Origin: Miltoncostaea sp036826475
GTDB lineage: Bacteria > Actinomycetota > Thermoleophilia > Miltoncostaeales > Miltoncostaeaceae
Assembly (NCBI GenBank): GCA_036826475.1
Contig: DAISWG010000010.1
Span: 10,816-74,815 of the forward strand
Direction of reading: 5' to 3'
DNA length: 64,000 nt
The notes below the pieces were generated by a model. The model made no database searches. It was not told where the DNA came from and worked only from the letters and a program-made list of their open reading frames with translations. The first letter of the stretch is position 1. Every line of letters starts with the position of its first letter. The position numbers were made by a program, and so were the translations under genes. This document shows, one piece after another, positions 44,906 through 53,149 of the stretch.

Positions 44906-46971
44906 CCGGCGCCGTCACCCTCCCTCGACGGCACCTCCGCGCTGCCGTCGAGGATCGCGAGGAACCCGGCCTCGTCCAGGATCGGGACCCCCGCCGACTC
45001 GGCCTTCTGCAGCTTCGTGCCGGGGTCGACGCCCGCCACCAGGAACGACGTCGACCTGCTCACCGACCCGGTCATCTTCCCGCCGGCCGTGGCGATCGCC
45101 CGCTTCACCTCGTCGCGGGAGAAGGCCTCCAGCCCTCCGGTCACGACCACCGAGAGCCCCGTGAGGGGGCCGTCGGCGCGTGGCGGCGGGGCGTCGGACG
45201 CCACCGTCAGGCCGGCGCCGCGGAGGCGCTCCAGCAACTCGCGGTTCGCGTCGCTGGAGAGGAACTCCCGGATCGACTCCGCCACCACCGGGCCCACGCC
45301 CTCCGCGCCCGCCAGCACCTCGACGTCCGCGTCGAGCAGGGCGTCGAGCGACGGGCAGACGGCGGCGACGGCGTCGGCGGTCACGTCGCCGACGTGGCGG
45401 ATCCCCAGGCCGTAGAGCAGCCGCGACCAGGGCCGCCCCTTCGACCGCTCGATGGCGGCGATGAGGTTGTCCACCGAGACGTCCTTCCACCCCTCACGGG
45501 CGATCAGCTCATCGCGCCGGGACGGCAGGTCGTAGATGTCGGCGAAGCTGCCGAGCAGGCCGTCCCGGTAGAAGCTGCCGATCGTCTTCTCGCCGAGCCC
45601 CTCGATGTCCATCGCCCCCCGCGAGGCGAAGTGGAACAGGCCCTGCACGATCTGGGCGGGGCAGGACCGGTTGGGGCAGCGGATCTGGACCTCGCCCGGC
45701 GGCTGCACGACGGGTGTGTCACACGCCGGGCAGCGGTCGGGCATCACGAAGGGGCGCTCGGCGCCGGTGCGCTCCTGGGTGAGCGGCCCCACCACCTGCG
45801 GGATCACGTCCCCGGCGCGCTGCACGATGACCCTGTCGCCGATCATCAGCCCCTTGCGCGCCAGGTCCTCCTGGTTGTGGAGGGTCGCGAGCCGCACGGT
45901 GGCGCCGCCGACCGACACCGGCTCCAGCTGCGCGAAGGGCACGAGCGCGCCGGTGCGGCCGATGCTGACCATGATGTCGTTGAGCGTGGTGATGGCCGTC
46001 GTCGGCGCGAACTTGTAGGCGATCGCCCAGCGCGGCGCGCGGCCCACGGCGCCGAGGCGCTCCTGCACGTCGATCTCGTCGATCTTCACGACGGCGCCGT
46101 CGATGTCGAAGTCCACCGTGCCGCGGCGCTCCTCCCACGCCGCGCACGCCGCCTGGACCTCGTCGATCGTCTGCACGCGCGTGATGTCCGGGTTCACCCG
46201 GAAGCCGGCGTCGCGGAGCCACTGGAGCGCCTCCGACTGGCGGGCGACCGACACCCCGTCGGCGAAGCCGATCGAATAGCACCAGATCGACAGGGGCCGC
46301 TCGGCGGTGGCCTTCGGGTCGAGCTGGCGCAGGCTGCCCGCGGCGGAGTTGCGGGGGTTGGCGAACGTCGGCAGCCCGGCGGCGGCGCGCGTCTCGTTGA
46401 GCTCGGCGAACGCGGCGAGCGGGAGGTACACCTCGCCGCGCACCTCCACGACGGGCGGGGGCGCGGCGCCGTCCGGCAGCCGCAGGCGGCTGGGGATGGC
46501 ACGGATCGTCCGGAGGTTGGCGGTCACGTCCTCGCCCACCACCCCGTCGCCTCGGGTCGCCCCGCGCACGAACACGCCGTCCTCGTAGACCAGGGAGATG
46601 GCGAGCCCGTCGATCTTCGGCTCCACCACGAAGTTGATCTCGCGGGACGCCATGCCCTCCTGCTCCATCACCCGCCGGGCCCGGTCGTGCCACGCGGTCA
46701 GCTCCTCGGCGCCGCGGGCGTTGGCCAGGCTGAGCATGGGGCGCGGGTGCTCCACGGGGGCGAACCGCTGCGACGGCGCCGCGCCCACCCGCCGGGTGGG
46801 CGAGTCGGGGGTCGCCAGCTCGGGATGCGCCGTCTCCAGCGCCTCGAGCTCCCGCATCCAGTCGTCGTAGACGATGTCCTCGACCGTCGGCTGGTCCAGG
46901 ACGTAGTACGCGTGGTTGGCGCCGTCGATCAGGCCGCGAAGCTCGGCGGCGCGATCGGCGGGATCGCTCAC
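44902..46971 (-). CDS. ligA: NAD-dependent DNA ligase LigA
   Basis: 689 aa, full length. Order: domain Ia (HAYYVLDQPTVEDIVYDDWM), adenylation domain with the AMP-lysine in VEPKIDGLAISL, OB domain, zinc finger (CPAC...CPNRSCPAQ), helix-hairpin-helix repeats and a C-terminal BRCT (LTGLSVVVTGGLEAFSRDEV). Joins Okazaki fragments. GTG start overlapping the HAD gene stop as GTGA; the operon is surE-HAD-ligA. Confidence 0.97.
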   Translation of the reverse strand: MSDPADRAAELRGLIDGANHAYYVLDQPTVEDIVYDDWMRELEALETAHPELATPDSPTRRVGAAPSQRFAPVEHPRPMLSLANARGAEELTAWHDRARRVMEQEGMASREINFVVEPKIDGLAISLVYEDGVFVRGATRGDGVVGEDVTANLRTIRAIPSRLRLPDGAAPPPVVEVRGEVYLPLAAFAELNETRAAAGLPTFANPRNSAAGSLRQLDPKATAERPLSIWCYSIGFADGVSVARQSEALQWLRDAGFRVNPDITRVQTIDEVQAACAAWEERRGTVDFDIDGAVVKIDEIDVQERLGAVGRAPRWAIAYKFAPTTAITTLNDIMVSIGRTGALVPFAQLEPVSVGGATVRLATLHNQEDLARKGLMIGDRVIVQRAGDVIPQVVGPLTQERTGAERPFVMPDRCPACDTPVVQPPGEVQIRCPNRSCPAQIVQGLFHFASRGAMDIEGLGEKTIGSFYRDGLLGSFADIYDLPSRRDELIAREGWKDVSVDNLIAAIERSKGRPWSRLLYGLGIRHVGDVTADAVAAVCPSLDALLDADVEVLAGAEGVGPVVAESIREFLSSDANRELLERLRGAGLTVASDAPPPRADGPLTGLSVVVTGGLEAFSRDEVKRAIATAGGKMTGSVSRSTSFLVAGVDPGTKLQKAESAGVPILDEAGFLAILDGSAEVPSREGDGAG

Positions 46972-47621
46972 CGCGCCTCCCCCCGGCAGGCCAGGAGCAT
47001 GTCGGCGGGGGTGTCGGCCACCAGGTCCGGCTCCAGCGAGATCAGCTCGTGCGGCGGGAAGAAGCCCCACGTCACGGCGATCGTGGTGAGGCCGGCGGCC
47101 CGGCCGGCGAGCATGTCGAACGGCGCGTCGCCCACGTAGCAGGCGTCCGCGGGGTCGGCGCCGAGCCGCCGCAGGCCCTCCAGGAGGGGGTCCGGCTCGG
47201 GCTTGTGGCGCTCGGTGTCCTCCGCGGCGATGACCACGTCGAACAGGTCCCGCAGCGTGGGCAGCACGCCCCAGGCCAGGTCGACGGCGTCATGGCTCTT
47301 GGAGGTCACGATGCCGAGCCGGCGCCCGTCGTCCCTCAGCCCGCGCAGCGCCGCCTCGACCCCGTCGTACGCCAGCAGCAGCGCCGACGTGTTGGCGTGG
47401 TTCCACGTCCGGTAGACGTCGTAGAGCTCCTGGGCGCGGTCGGGGTCGAACACCGCCATCTGCTCGATGAGGGGCCGCCCGACGTTGGCCACCAGCCGCT
47501 CGTCCTCCCACTCCTCCCCCAGCACGGTGCGGACGGCGTGGCGGTGCGACTCGCGGATGAGGGCCACGGAGTCGATGACCGTGCCGTCCAGGTCGAACAG
47601 GATGGGGTCGAAGCCGGTCAT
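46968..47621 (-). CDS. HAD-superfamily phosphatase (phosphoglycolate phosphatase-like)
   Basis: 217 aa. HAD motif I is PILFDLDGTVIDSV, motif II GIVTSKS, motif III Lys in ERHKPEPDPLLEGL, and motif IV VGDAPFDMLAGRAAG. The cap is the small helical C1 type of the PGP/PpaX branch. Hydrolyses a small phosphate ester such as phosphoglycolate or pyrophosphate. Overlaps surE (ATGA) and ligA (GTGA), so the three are tightly coupled. Confidence 0.9.
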   Translation of the reverse strand: MTGFDPILFDLDGTVIDSVALIRESHRHAVRTVLGEEWEDERLVANVGRPLIEQMAVFDPDRAQELYDVYRTWNHANTSALLLAYDGVEAALRGLRDDGRRLGIVTSKSHDAVDLAWGVLPTLRDLFDVVIAAEDTERHKPEPDPLLEGLRRLGADPADACYVGDAPFDMLAGRAAGLTTIAVTWGFFPPHELISLEPDLVADTPADMLLACRGEAR

Positions 47622-48448
47622 GCGCTCCCCGGGGCGGCGCCGACGCCGAGCAGCGCGGCCAGCTCCAGGGCCTCCACCGCCTCCATGCTCGCCAGGTCGG
47701 TCAGGTTGAAGTGCAGCGGCGTGACCGAGATCGCGCCCTCCTCGATGGCGGCGAAGTCCGTCCCCTCCTCGCGCCGGTGCGACGCGGCGCCGCCGTAGAT
47801 CGTGTACCGGCGCCGGCCGCCCTGCTCGTCCAGCAGGGTCAGCTCGTCGTTGTACTTGCGGCGGCCGAGGCGGGTGACGGCGGCGCCGGTGACCGCCTCG
47901 GGCGGCAGGCCGGGGGCGTTGATGTTGAGCACCACGCCCTCCGGGAAGTCCGGCTGCAGCAGCCGCGGCGCGACGGCGGCGGCGAACGCCGCGGCGGCCC
48001 GGAAGTCGTAGGCCCGGTCGTCCCACTGGTCGGCCGTCGCGGCGTTCACGGCGTGCGCCGAGACGGCGAGCGCCGGGATGCCCAGCAGCGTGCCCTCCAG
48101 GGCGGCGGCGACGGTGCCGGAATAGGTGACGTCGTCGCCCAGGTTGAGGCCCAGGTTGATGCCGCTGACGATCAGGTCGGGGTGCCGGTCGAGCAGGCCG
48201 AGCGCGGCGAAGCGCACGCAGTCCACGGGGGTGCCGTCGGTCGCCAGGGCCGGGGCGCCGTCGGCCAGGGCGACCTCCTCCACGTGGAGGGGGTTGTGGA
48301 TCGTGATCCCCCGGCCGATGGCGCTGCGGTTGGAGTCCGGGGCGATGACGCTGACGTCGCCGACCTGCCGCAGCGCCTGCGCGAGGGCGAGGAGGCCGGC
48401 CGAGTGGACGCCGTCGTCGTTGGTGACGAGGATGTGCGGCACGGACAT
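47618..48448 (-). CDS. surE: 5'/3'-nucleotidase SurE
   Basis: 276 aa. The metal-binding start MSVPHILVTNDDGVHSAG, then IAPDSNRSAIGRGIT, and DLIVSGINLGLNLGDDVTYS with GTVAAALEG are the SurE signature. It dephosphorylates nucleoside monophosphates and exopolyphosphate. ATG 48448 is chosen for the conserved opening; a longer Arg-rich frame upstream is not part of the protein. Divergent from the NTF2-like gene with 32 bases between. Confidence 0.95.
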   Translation of the reverse strand: MSVPHILVTNDDGVHSAGLLALAQALRQVGDVSVIAPDSNRSAIGRGITIHNPLHVEEVALADGAPALATDGTPVDCVRFAALGLLDRHPDLIVSGINLGLNLGDDVTYSGTVAAALEGTLLGIPALAVSAHAVNAATADQWDDRAYDFRAAAAFAAAVAPRLLQPDFPEGVVLNINAPGLPPEAVTGAAVTRLGRRKYNDELTLLDEQGGRRRYTIYGGAASHRREEGTDFAAIEEGAISVTPLHFNLTDLASMEAVEALELAALLGVGAAPGSA

Positions 48449-48480
48449 CCAGCGTAGCGGCTGACGAGGGGGGTGGACCC

Positions 48481-49344
48481 GTGGATGCGATCGATGTGGC
48501 CGGGCGCTACTTCGCCGCCTGGAACGCACGGGACCGCGACGCCGTGGCCGGGGCCTTCGCCCCGGGCGGGACGTATCGCGACCCGACCGTGCCGGAGGGG
48601 CTCGACGCCGCCGGGACGGGTGCCTACGCCGGGGGACTCTGGGAGGTGTTCCCGGACCTGGCGTTCACGGTGGACGACCGCGTCGCGGACGGCGACACGG
48701 TGTGGGCGCGGTGGACGATGACCGGCACCGACGACGGCGGCATGGCCGGCCTGCCCCCGACGGGGCGGGCGATCACGGTGGAGGGCGCCGACCTGATCCG
48801 GGTCGCGGATGACGGCGTCGCCTCGGTGCAGGGCTTCTTCGACGCCGGGGCGGTGCCCCGCCAGCTGGGGATGCAGGTGGTGGTGCAGCCGGACCAGGTG
48901 GGGCCCTTCCGGTTCGGCACCGCCGTCTGGGTGTCCCGGGACGGCGGCGAGCCGGGGGCGGTGAGCCTGACGGTGCTCGAGGCCACCGGCCCGGAGGCCC
49001 AGCGGGAGGTCGCGGAGCGCACCCGGGGCGTCGTGGGCGAGCTGATGGCGGAGCCGGGGTTCCTGAGCGTCCTCCTGGCCACCGTCGGGCCACGGATGTA
49101 CACCATCTCGGCGTGGTCGTCCCCCGAGGACGTCGAGGCGGTCCGCCGCAACGGCCCGCACGGCGATGCCGCCCGCCGGTTCTTCGGCGACGGCCTCGCG
49201 ACGGGCGGGCAGACGGGGGTGTGGGCGCCGCACCGCCTCAACGGCATGTGGGTGCGGTGCGCCGACTGCGGGGAGATGGTCCCCTCCGGCGGCGGGCGCT
49301 GCGCCGCCGGGCACGAGCTGCCGGCGGCGCCCGCCTACTGGTAG
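48481..49344 (+). CDS. NTF2/SnoaL-like - ABM-like - zinc-ribbon fusion protein
   Basis: 287 aa in three parts. Residues about 1-130 form an NTF2/SnoaL fold (VAGRYFAAWNARDRDAVAGA, YRDPTVPEG, GFFDAGAVPRQLG). Residues about 135-245 look like a dimeric ferredoxin-fold (ABM-type) domain (GAVSLTVLEATGPEAQREVA, MYTISAWSSPEDVEA). The last 35 hold a zinc-ribbon-like Cys set (VRCADCGEMVPSGGGRCAAG). The substrate is unknown. GTG 48481. The 3' end overlaps truA by 10 bases. Confidence 0.75.
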   Translation: MDAIDVAGRYFAAWNARDRDAVAGAFAPGGTYRDPTVPEGLDAAGTGAYAGGLWEVFPDLAFTVDDRVADGDTVWARWTMTGTDDGGMAGLPPTGRAITVEGADLIRVADDGVASVQGFFDAGAVPRQLGMQVVVQPDQVGPFRFGTAVWVSRDGGEPGAVSLTVLEATGPEAQREVAERTRGVVGELMAEPGFLSVLLATVGPRMYTISAWSSPEDVEAVRRNGPHGDAARRFFGDGLATGGQTGVWAPHRLNGMWVRCADCGEMVPSGGGRCAAGHELPAAPAYW

Positions 49345-50081
49345 CGGACCGCCACCAGCGTCAGGGGGTGCGCCGGTGCCGTCGGGCCGGCCGCGCCCCT
49401 CGGCGCGCCCCCCAGCAGCGCCGCCACCCGCGCCGGCTCCCACGCGCCGCGGCCCACCAGCAGCATCGTCCCGACGGCAACCCGCACCATGTGGCGCAGG
49501 AAGGCGTCGGCCTCGAGGACCAGCACCAGCTCGTCGTCGCGCCGCTCCCACCGGCAATCGGAGACGGTGCGGTCGAAGAACACGTGCTCGGTGCGCGTGG
49601 GCGTGAACGCCCGGAAGTCGTGCTGCCCCACCAGCAGGCCGGCGGCCTCGCCGAGGCGCCCCTCGTCGAGCGGCGCGGGGTGGTGCAGCACCCGGCCGGC
49701 GCGCAGCGGCGAGGGCGGGCGGGTGAGCTCGCGGTACTCGTAGCGGCGGGCGACGGCGTCGCGGCGGGCGTCGAAGCCCGGGGGCGCGTCGGCCACGGCG
49801 CGGACCGCCAGGTCGCCGGGCAGCAGCCCGTTCAGTCCGCGCAGGATGCGGCCGGCGGGGAGGTCGGCGGCGGTGGGGACGCTCGCGACCTGACCCGACG
49901 CGTGGACCCCGGCGTCGGTGCGGCCGGCGACGGTGACCTCCGCCGGCTCGCGCAGGAGCGTCCGGAGGGCGTCGCGCAGGACGCCCTCGACGGTGCGGAG
50001 CCCGGGCTGGGAGGCCCAGCCCGAGAACCGCGATCCGTCGTACTCCAGGTCCAGGCGGAGGATCCGCCCGCCCGGAGGCAT
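49335..50081 (-). CDS. truA: tRNA pseudouridine synthase TruA
   Basis: 248 aa. Catalytic Asp56 in VAGRTDAGVHASGQVA, with LDLEYDGSRFSGWASQPG at the start and LRHMVRVAVGTMLLVGRG near the end. Makes pseudouridine at tRNA positions 38-40. Its ATG shares an A with the rplQ stop (TAATG). Last gene of the ribosomal cluster. Confidence 0.95.
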   Translation of the reverse strand: MPPGGRILRLDLEYDGSRFSGWASQPGLRTVEGVLRDALRTLLREPAEVTVAGRTDAGVHASGQVASVPTAADLPAGRILRGLNGLLPGDLAVRAVADAPPGFDARRDAVARRYEYRELTRPPSPLRAGRVLHHPAPLDEGRLGEAAGLLVGQHDFRAFTPTRTEHVFFDRTVSDCRWERRDDELVLVLEADAFLRHMVRVAVGTMLLVGRGAWEPARVAALLGGAPRGAAGPTAPAHPLTLVAVRYQ

Positions 50082-50458
50082 TACCGCGTGGCGGCCGCCG
50101 GGACGTCCTTGGACAGCTCCAGGAGCACCATCGGCGCCGCGTCACCCTGGCGCGGGCCGAGCTTCAGCGTGCGGGTGTAGCCGCCCTGCACGTCGCTGAA
50201 CGCGGGCCCGACCACGTCGAAGAGGTGGTACGTGATGTCCTTGTTGCGCAGGAGCGCGACCGCCTGGCGCCGGGAGTGCAGCGTGTTCTGCTTGGCGAGG
50301 GTGATCGCCTTCTCCGCGATGCCGCGCGCCAGCTTGGCCTTGGGGGCCGTCGTCTGGATGCGCCCGTGCGTCAGCAGGGCCGTCGCGAGGTTCGCGCCCA
50401 TCGCCGCGCGGTGCGACGAGGAGCGGTTGAGCTTGGGGCCTGCGTTGCGGTGGCGCAC
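50081..50458 (-). CDS. rplQ: 50S ribosomal protein L17
   Basis: 125 aa. MRHRNAGPKLNRSSSHRAAM at the start, LRNKDITYHLFDVVGPAFSD in the middle, and GGYTRTLKLGPRQGDAAPM near the end are standard L17. Lies 36 bases after rpoA and is directly followed by truA. Confidence 0.97.
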   Translation of the reverse strand: MRHRNAGPKLNRSSSHRAAMGANLATALLTHGRIQTTAPKAKLARGIAEKAITLAKQNTLHSRRQAVALLRNKDITYHLFDVVGPAFSDVQGGYTRTLKLGPRQGDAAPMVLLELSKDVPAAATR

Positions 50459-50494
50459 GTCGTTCTCCTGGTGGCGAGGAGCGGGTCCTCGGGG

Positions 50495-51436
50495 CTACTC
50501 GTCGTCGCTGCGCAGGCCGAGGCCGTGCGCGGCGAGGTTCTCCTTGACCTCTTCGATGCTCTTCTTCCCGAAGTTCGGGATGGCCGACAGCTCGGACTCC
50601 GTCTTCGAGATCAGGTCGCCGATGGTCTCGACGCCGACGCGCTTCAGGCAGTTGTAGCTGCGCACGCCCAGCTCGAGCTCCTCGATCATGATGTCGTGCA
50701 TCCCGCCGCCGGCGGGGACCTCCTCGACGGCCGGCTCGCCCAGGAGCTTCGTGCTCTCCGGGTCGGCGAAGATCGCGAGGCGCCCGATGAGCGTCTCGGC
50801 GGCCTCCGCGATGGCGCCGCGGGGGTCGACGCTGCCGTCGGTCTGGATCTCGAGCAGCAGCTTGTCGTAGTCGGTGCGCTGCCCGACGCGGGCGGGGCTC
50901 ACCTCGTAGCGGACGCGCAGGACCGGGGAGAAGTTGGAGTCCACCGGGATCACGCCGATCGTGGTGCCCGGGCCCTTGTTCTGCTCGGCGGGCACGTAGC
51001 CGCGGCCGCGGCTGATCGTGAGGATCATGTCCAGCCGCGAGCCCGCCTCGAGCGTCGCGATCTCGAGGTCCGGGTTCAGGATCTCGAGGTCCGCGGGCGC
51101 CGAGATGTCGGCGGCCGTGACGGCGCCGGGCCCGACCTTCGACAGCTCCACCTCGATCTCGCCGACCTCGCCGTGGAGGCGGCAGACCAGCTCGCGGAGG
51201 TTGAGGATGATGTCGGTGACGTCCTCGCGGACGCCGGCGATGGTGGTGAACTCGTGCTGGACCCCTTCGATCCGCACCGAGGTCACCGCCGCCCCCTCGA
51301 GGGAGGACAGCAGCACGCGGCGCAGGCTGTTGCCGAAGGTGTGTCCGAAGCCGCGGTCGAGCGGCTCGACCTCGAACCGGCCGAGTGTGTCGCTGACGGG
51401 GTCGTAGGTCATGCGGGGGGACTGGATGTCGAGCAC
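50495..51436 (-). CDS. rpoA: RNA polymerase alpha subunit
   Basis: 313 aa. N-terminal assembly domain (FGNSLRRVLLSSLEGAAVTS) and C-terminal domain with helix-hairpin-helix (IPNFGKKSIEEVKENLA) that binds UP elements and activators. GTG start. Preceded by a 102-base gap with a strong hairpin, where most alpha operons have only a short spacer. Confidence 0.98.
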   Translation of the reverse strand: MLDIQSPRMTYDPVSDTLGRFEVEPLDRGFGHTFGNSLRRVLLSSLEGAAVTSVRIEGVQHEFTTIAGVREDVTDIILNLRELVCRLHGEVGEIEVELSKVGPGAVTAADISAPADLEILNPDLEIATLEAGSRLDMILTISRGRGYVPAEQNKGPGTTIGVIPVDSNFSPVLRVRYEVSPARVGQRTDYDKLLLEIQTDGSVDPRGAIAEAAETLIGRLAIFADPESTKLLGEPAVEEVPAGGGMHDIMIEELELGVRSYNCLKRVGVETIGDLISKTESELSAIPNFGKKSIEEVKENLAAHGLGLRSDDE

Positions 51437-51493
51437 GTGACTCCTTGCCTCCGGCGCGGGGGCCGGATCGTGGTGACAGCGGGACCAGGCATC

Positions 51494-51520
51494 GGCCCCG
51501 TCCCCGTCACGGGAGGGGCC
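51494..51520. other. Strong hairpin in the rpsD-rpoA intergenic region
   Basis: GGCCCC (51494-51499) pairs with GGGGCC (51515-51520), and inside it CCCGT / ACGGG pair around one C. With no T-run it may be a processing, attenuation or regulatory structure rather than a full terminator, since rpoA and rplQ must still be transcribed. Confidence 0.45.
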
Positions 51521-51538
51521 ATCGCCGGGCGGCCCTGC

Positions 51539-52141
51539 CTACTTCGAGTAGTACTCCACGATGAGCTGCTCGCTCACCTGGGTGTCGATCTCCGAGCGCT
51601 CGGGGGCCTTCAGGACCTTCCCGTTCAGCGCGTCGTAGTCGGCCTGCAGCCACGGGGCCACGGACGCCACCAGCTCGGTGGCCGCCCGGATGATCGGCTC
51701 CGCGCTGGAGCCCTGCTTCACGGTGATGACGTCGTCCGCCTTCACCTGGTAGCTGGGGATGTCCACCTTCTGCCCGTTCACCCGGAAGTGCCCGTGGTTG
51801 ACGAGCTGCCGGGCCTGGCGGCGGGTGGCCGCGAAGCCGAGGCGGTAGACGACGTTGTCGAGCCGCATCTCGAGCATCCGCAGGAGGTTCTCGCCGGTGA
51901 TGCCCTGCTGGCGGTTGGCCTTCTCGTAGTAGCGGCGGAACTGCTTCTCGAGGAGCCCGTAGTACCGGCGCGTCTTCTGCTTCTCGCGGAGCTGGAGGAG
52001 GTACTCGCTCTGGCGGATGCGGCCACGGCCGTGCTCGCCGGGCGGGTACGGGCGCCGGTCGAGGTACTTCTGCGCCTTATCGGTGAGGGCGAAGCCCTCG
52101 CGGCGGGACTGCTTGACGGTGGGGCCGGTGTAGCGCGCCAT
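51539..52141 (-). CDS. rpsD: 30S ribosomal protein S4
   Basis: 200 aa. N-terminus MARYTGPTVKQSRREGFAL has no Cys, so this is the zinc-free (C-) form. S4 RNA-binding domain with RLDNVVYRLGFAATRRQARQ and LVNHGHFRVNG. S4 nucleates 30S assembly. Starts two bases after rpsK. Confidence 0.97.
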   Translation of the reverse strand: MARYTGPTVKQSRREGFALTDKAQKYLDRRPYPPGEHGRGRIRQSEYLLQLREKQKTRRYYGLLEKQFRRYYEKANRQQGITGENLLRMLEMRLDNVVYRLGFAATRRQARQLVNHGHFRVNGQKVDIPSYQVKADDVITVKQGSSAEPIIRAATELVASVAPWLQADYDALNGKVLKAPERSEIDTQVSEQLIVEYYSK

Positions 52142-52143
52142 GC

Positions 52144-52542
52144 TCAGACCCTCCGCCGCTTGCGCGGCCGGCAGCCGTTGTGCGGGACGGGCGACACGTC
52201 GGTCACGGAGGCGACCTCGATGCCCGCCGCCTGGAGGGAGCGGATGGCGGTCTCGCGGCCGGAGCCGGGGCCCTTCACGTAGACGTCGACCTTCTGGAGC
52301 CCGTGCTCCATCCCCTTGCGCGCGGCCGAGTCGGCCGTGACCTGCGCGGCGTAGGGGGTGCTCTTGCGGGATCCCTTGAAGCCGGCGGAGCCGGCCGTCT
52401 CCCACGCGATCACGTTGCCCTGCTTGTCGGTCAGCGTGACGATCGTGTTGTTGAACGACGTCTTGATGTGGGCGTTGCCCACCGGGATGTTCTTCCGCGT
52501 GCGGCGGCGGGTGCGGCCGCGGGTCACCTTCTGGCGTGCCAA
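52144..52542 (-). CDS. rpsK: 30S ribosomal protein S11
   Basis: 132 aa. NAHIKTSFNNTIVTLTD and the C-terminal NGCRPRKRRRV are typical S11. Binds the platform of the 30S subunit near helix 45. Confidence 0.97.
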   Translation of the reverse strand: MARQKVTRGRTRRRTRKNIPVGNAHIKTSFNNTIVTLTDKQGNVIAWETAGSAGFKGSRKSTPYAAQVTADSAARKGMEHGLQKVDVYVKGPGSGRETAIRSLQAAGIEVASVTDVSPVPHNGCRPRKRRRV

Positions 52543-52576
52543 CGCGCTCCTCGGTCCTGGTCGGTTTCTCGGGCTC

Positions 52577-52948
52577 TCAGCTCTTGCGCTGCTTGCCCAC
52601 GGTGCGCTTCGGGCCCTTGCGCGTGCGCGCGTTGGTCTTCGTGCGCTGGCCGCGCACCGGGAGCCCGCGCCGGTGGCGCAGGCCGCGGTAACAGCCGATC
52701 TCCATGAGGCGCTTCATGTCGTTCGAGCGCTCGCGGCGGAGGTCGCCCTCGACCACCAGGGTCTTCTCGATCACGTCGCGGAGGCGCGCGATCTCCTCCT
52801 CGGTGAGGTCGCGGACGTACGTGTCGCGGTTGATCCCCGTCTCCTCGAGCACCTTGTTGGCCGTCGGGCGGCCGATGCCGTAGACGTAGGTCAGGCCGAT
52901 CTCGATGCGCTTCTCGCGCGGGATGTTGACGCCGGCGATGCGGGCCAT
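52577..52948 (-). CDS. rpsM: 30S ribosomal protein S13
   Basis: 123 aa. MARIAGVNIPREKRIEIGLT, YVYGIGRPTANKVLEETGI, and GLRHRRGLPVRGQRTKTNAR. Bridges to the 50S and contacts P-site tRNA. Its ATG shares one base with the rpmJ stop (TGATG). Confidence 0.97.
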   Translation of the reverse strand: MARIAGVNIPREKRIEIGLTYVYGIGRPTANKVLEETGINRDTYVRDLTEEEIARLRDVIEKTLVVEGDLRRERSNDMKRLMEIGCYRGLRHRRGLPVRGQRTKTNARTRKGPKRTVGKQRKS

Positions 52949-53061
52949 CAGCCCTGCACCTGCTTGTGGCGGGCGTTCTGGCAGATCACGAGCAGCTTCC
53001 CGTGACGCTTGATCACGCGGCACTTCTCGCAGATGGGCTTGACCGATGCTCGGACCTTCAC
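52948..53061 (-). CDS. rpmJ: 50S ribosomal protein L36
   Basis: 37 aa starting at GTG 53061: MKVRASVKPICEKCRVIKRH, with ligands Cys11, Cys14, Cys27 and His32 (CEKC, then ICQNARH), so it is the zinc-binding (C+) form. GGAGGGG lies eight bases upstream. First gene of the rpmJ-rpsM-rpsK-rpsD-rpoA-rplQ-truA run. infA, usually just before it, is absent. Confidence 0.95.
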   Translation of the reverse strand: MKVRASVKPICEKCRVIKRHGKLLVICQNARHKQVQG

Positions 53062-53119
53062 GACTCGTCCCCTCCAGGGCGCGGGCATGCCCACGGGGCT
53101 GCCCCGCGAGCGACCCGGG

Positions 53120-53149
53120 ATGTTAGCAGCCGGGCGGTGACCCCGTCAC
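53120..53149 (-). promoter_or_regulatory. Possible promoter of the rpmJ (alpha) operon
   Basis: On the minus strand: GTGACG at 53149-53144, an 18-base spacer, and TAACAT at 53125-53120, giving a start near 53112 and about a 50-base leader. A new promoter is needed here because the plus-strand methyltransferase gene breaks read-through from map. The -35 is imperfect. The same TAACAT box lies ahead of the tRNA-Pro gene. Confidence 0.4.
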
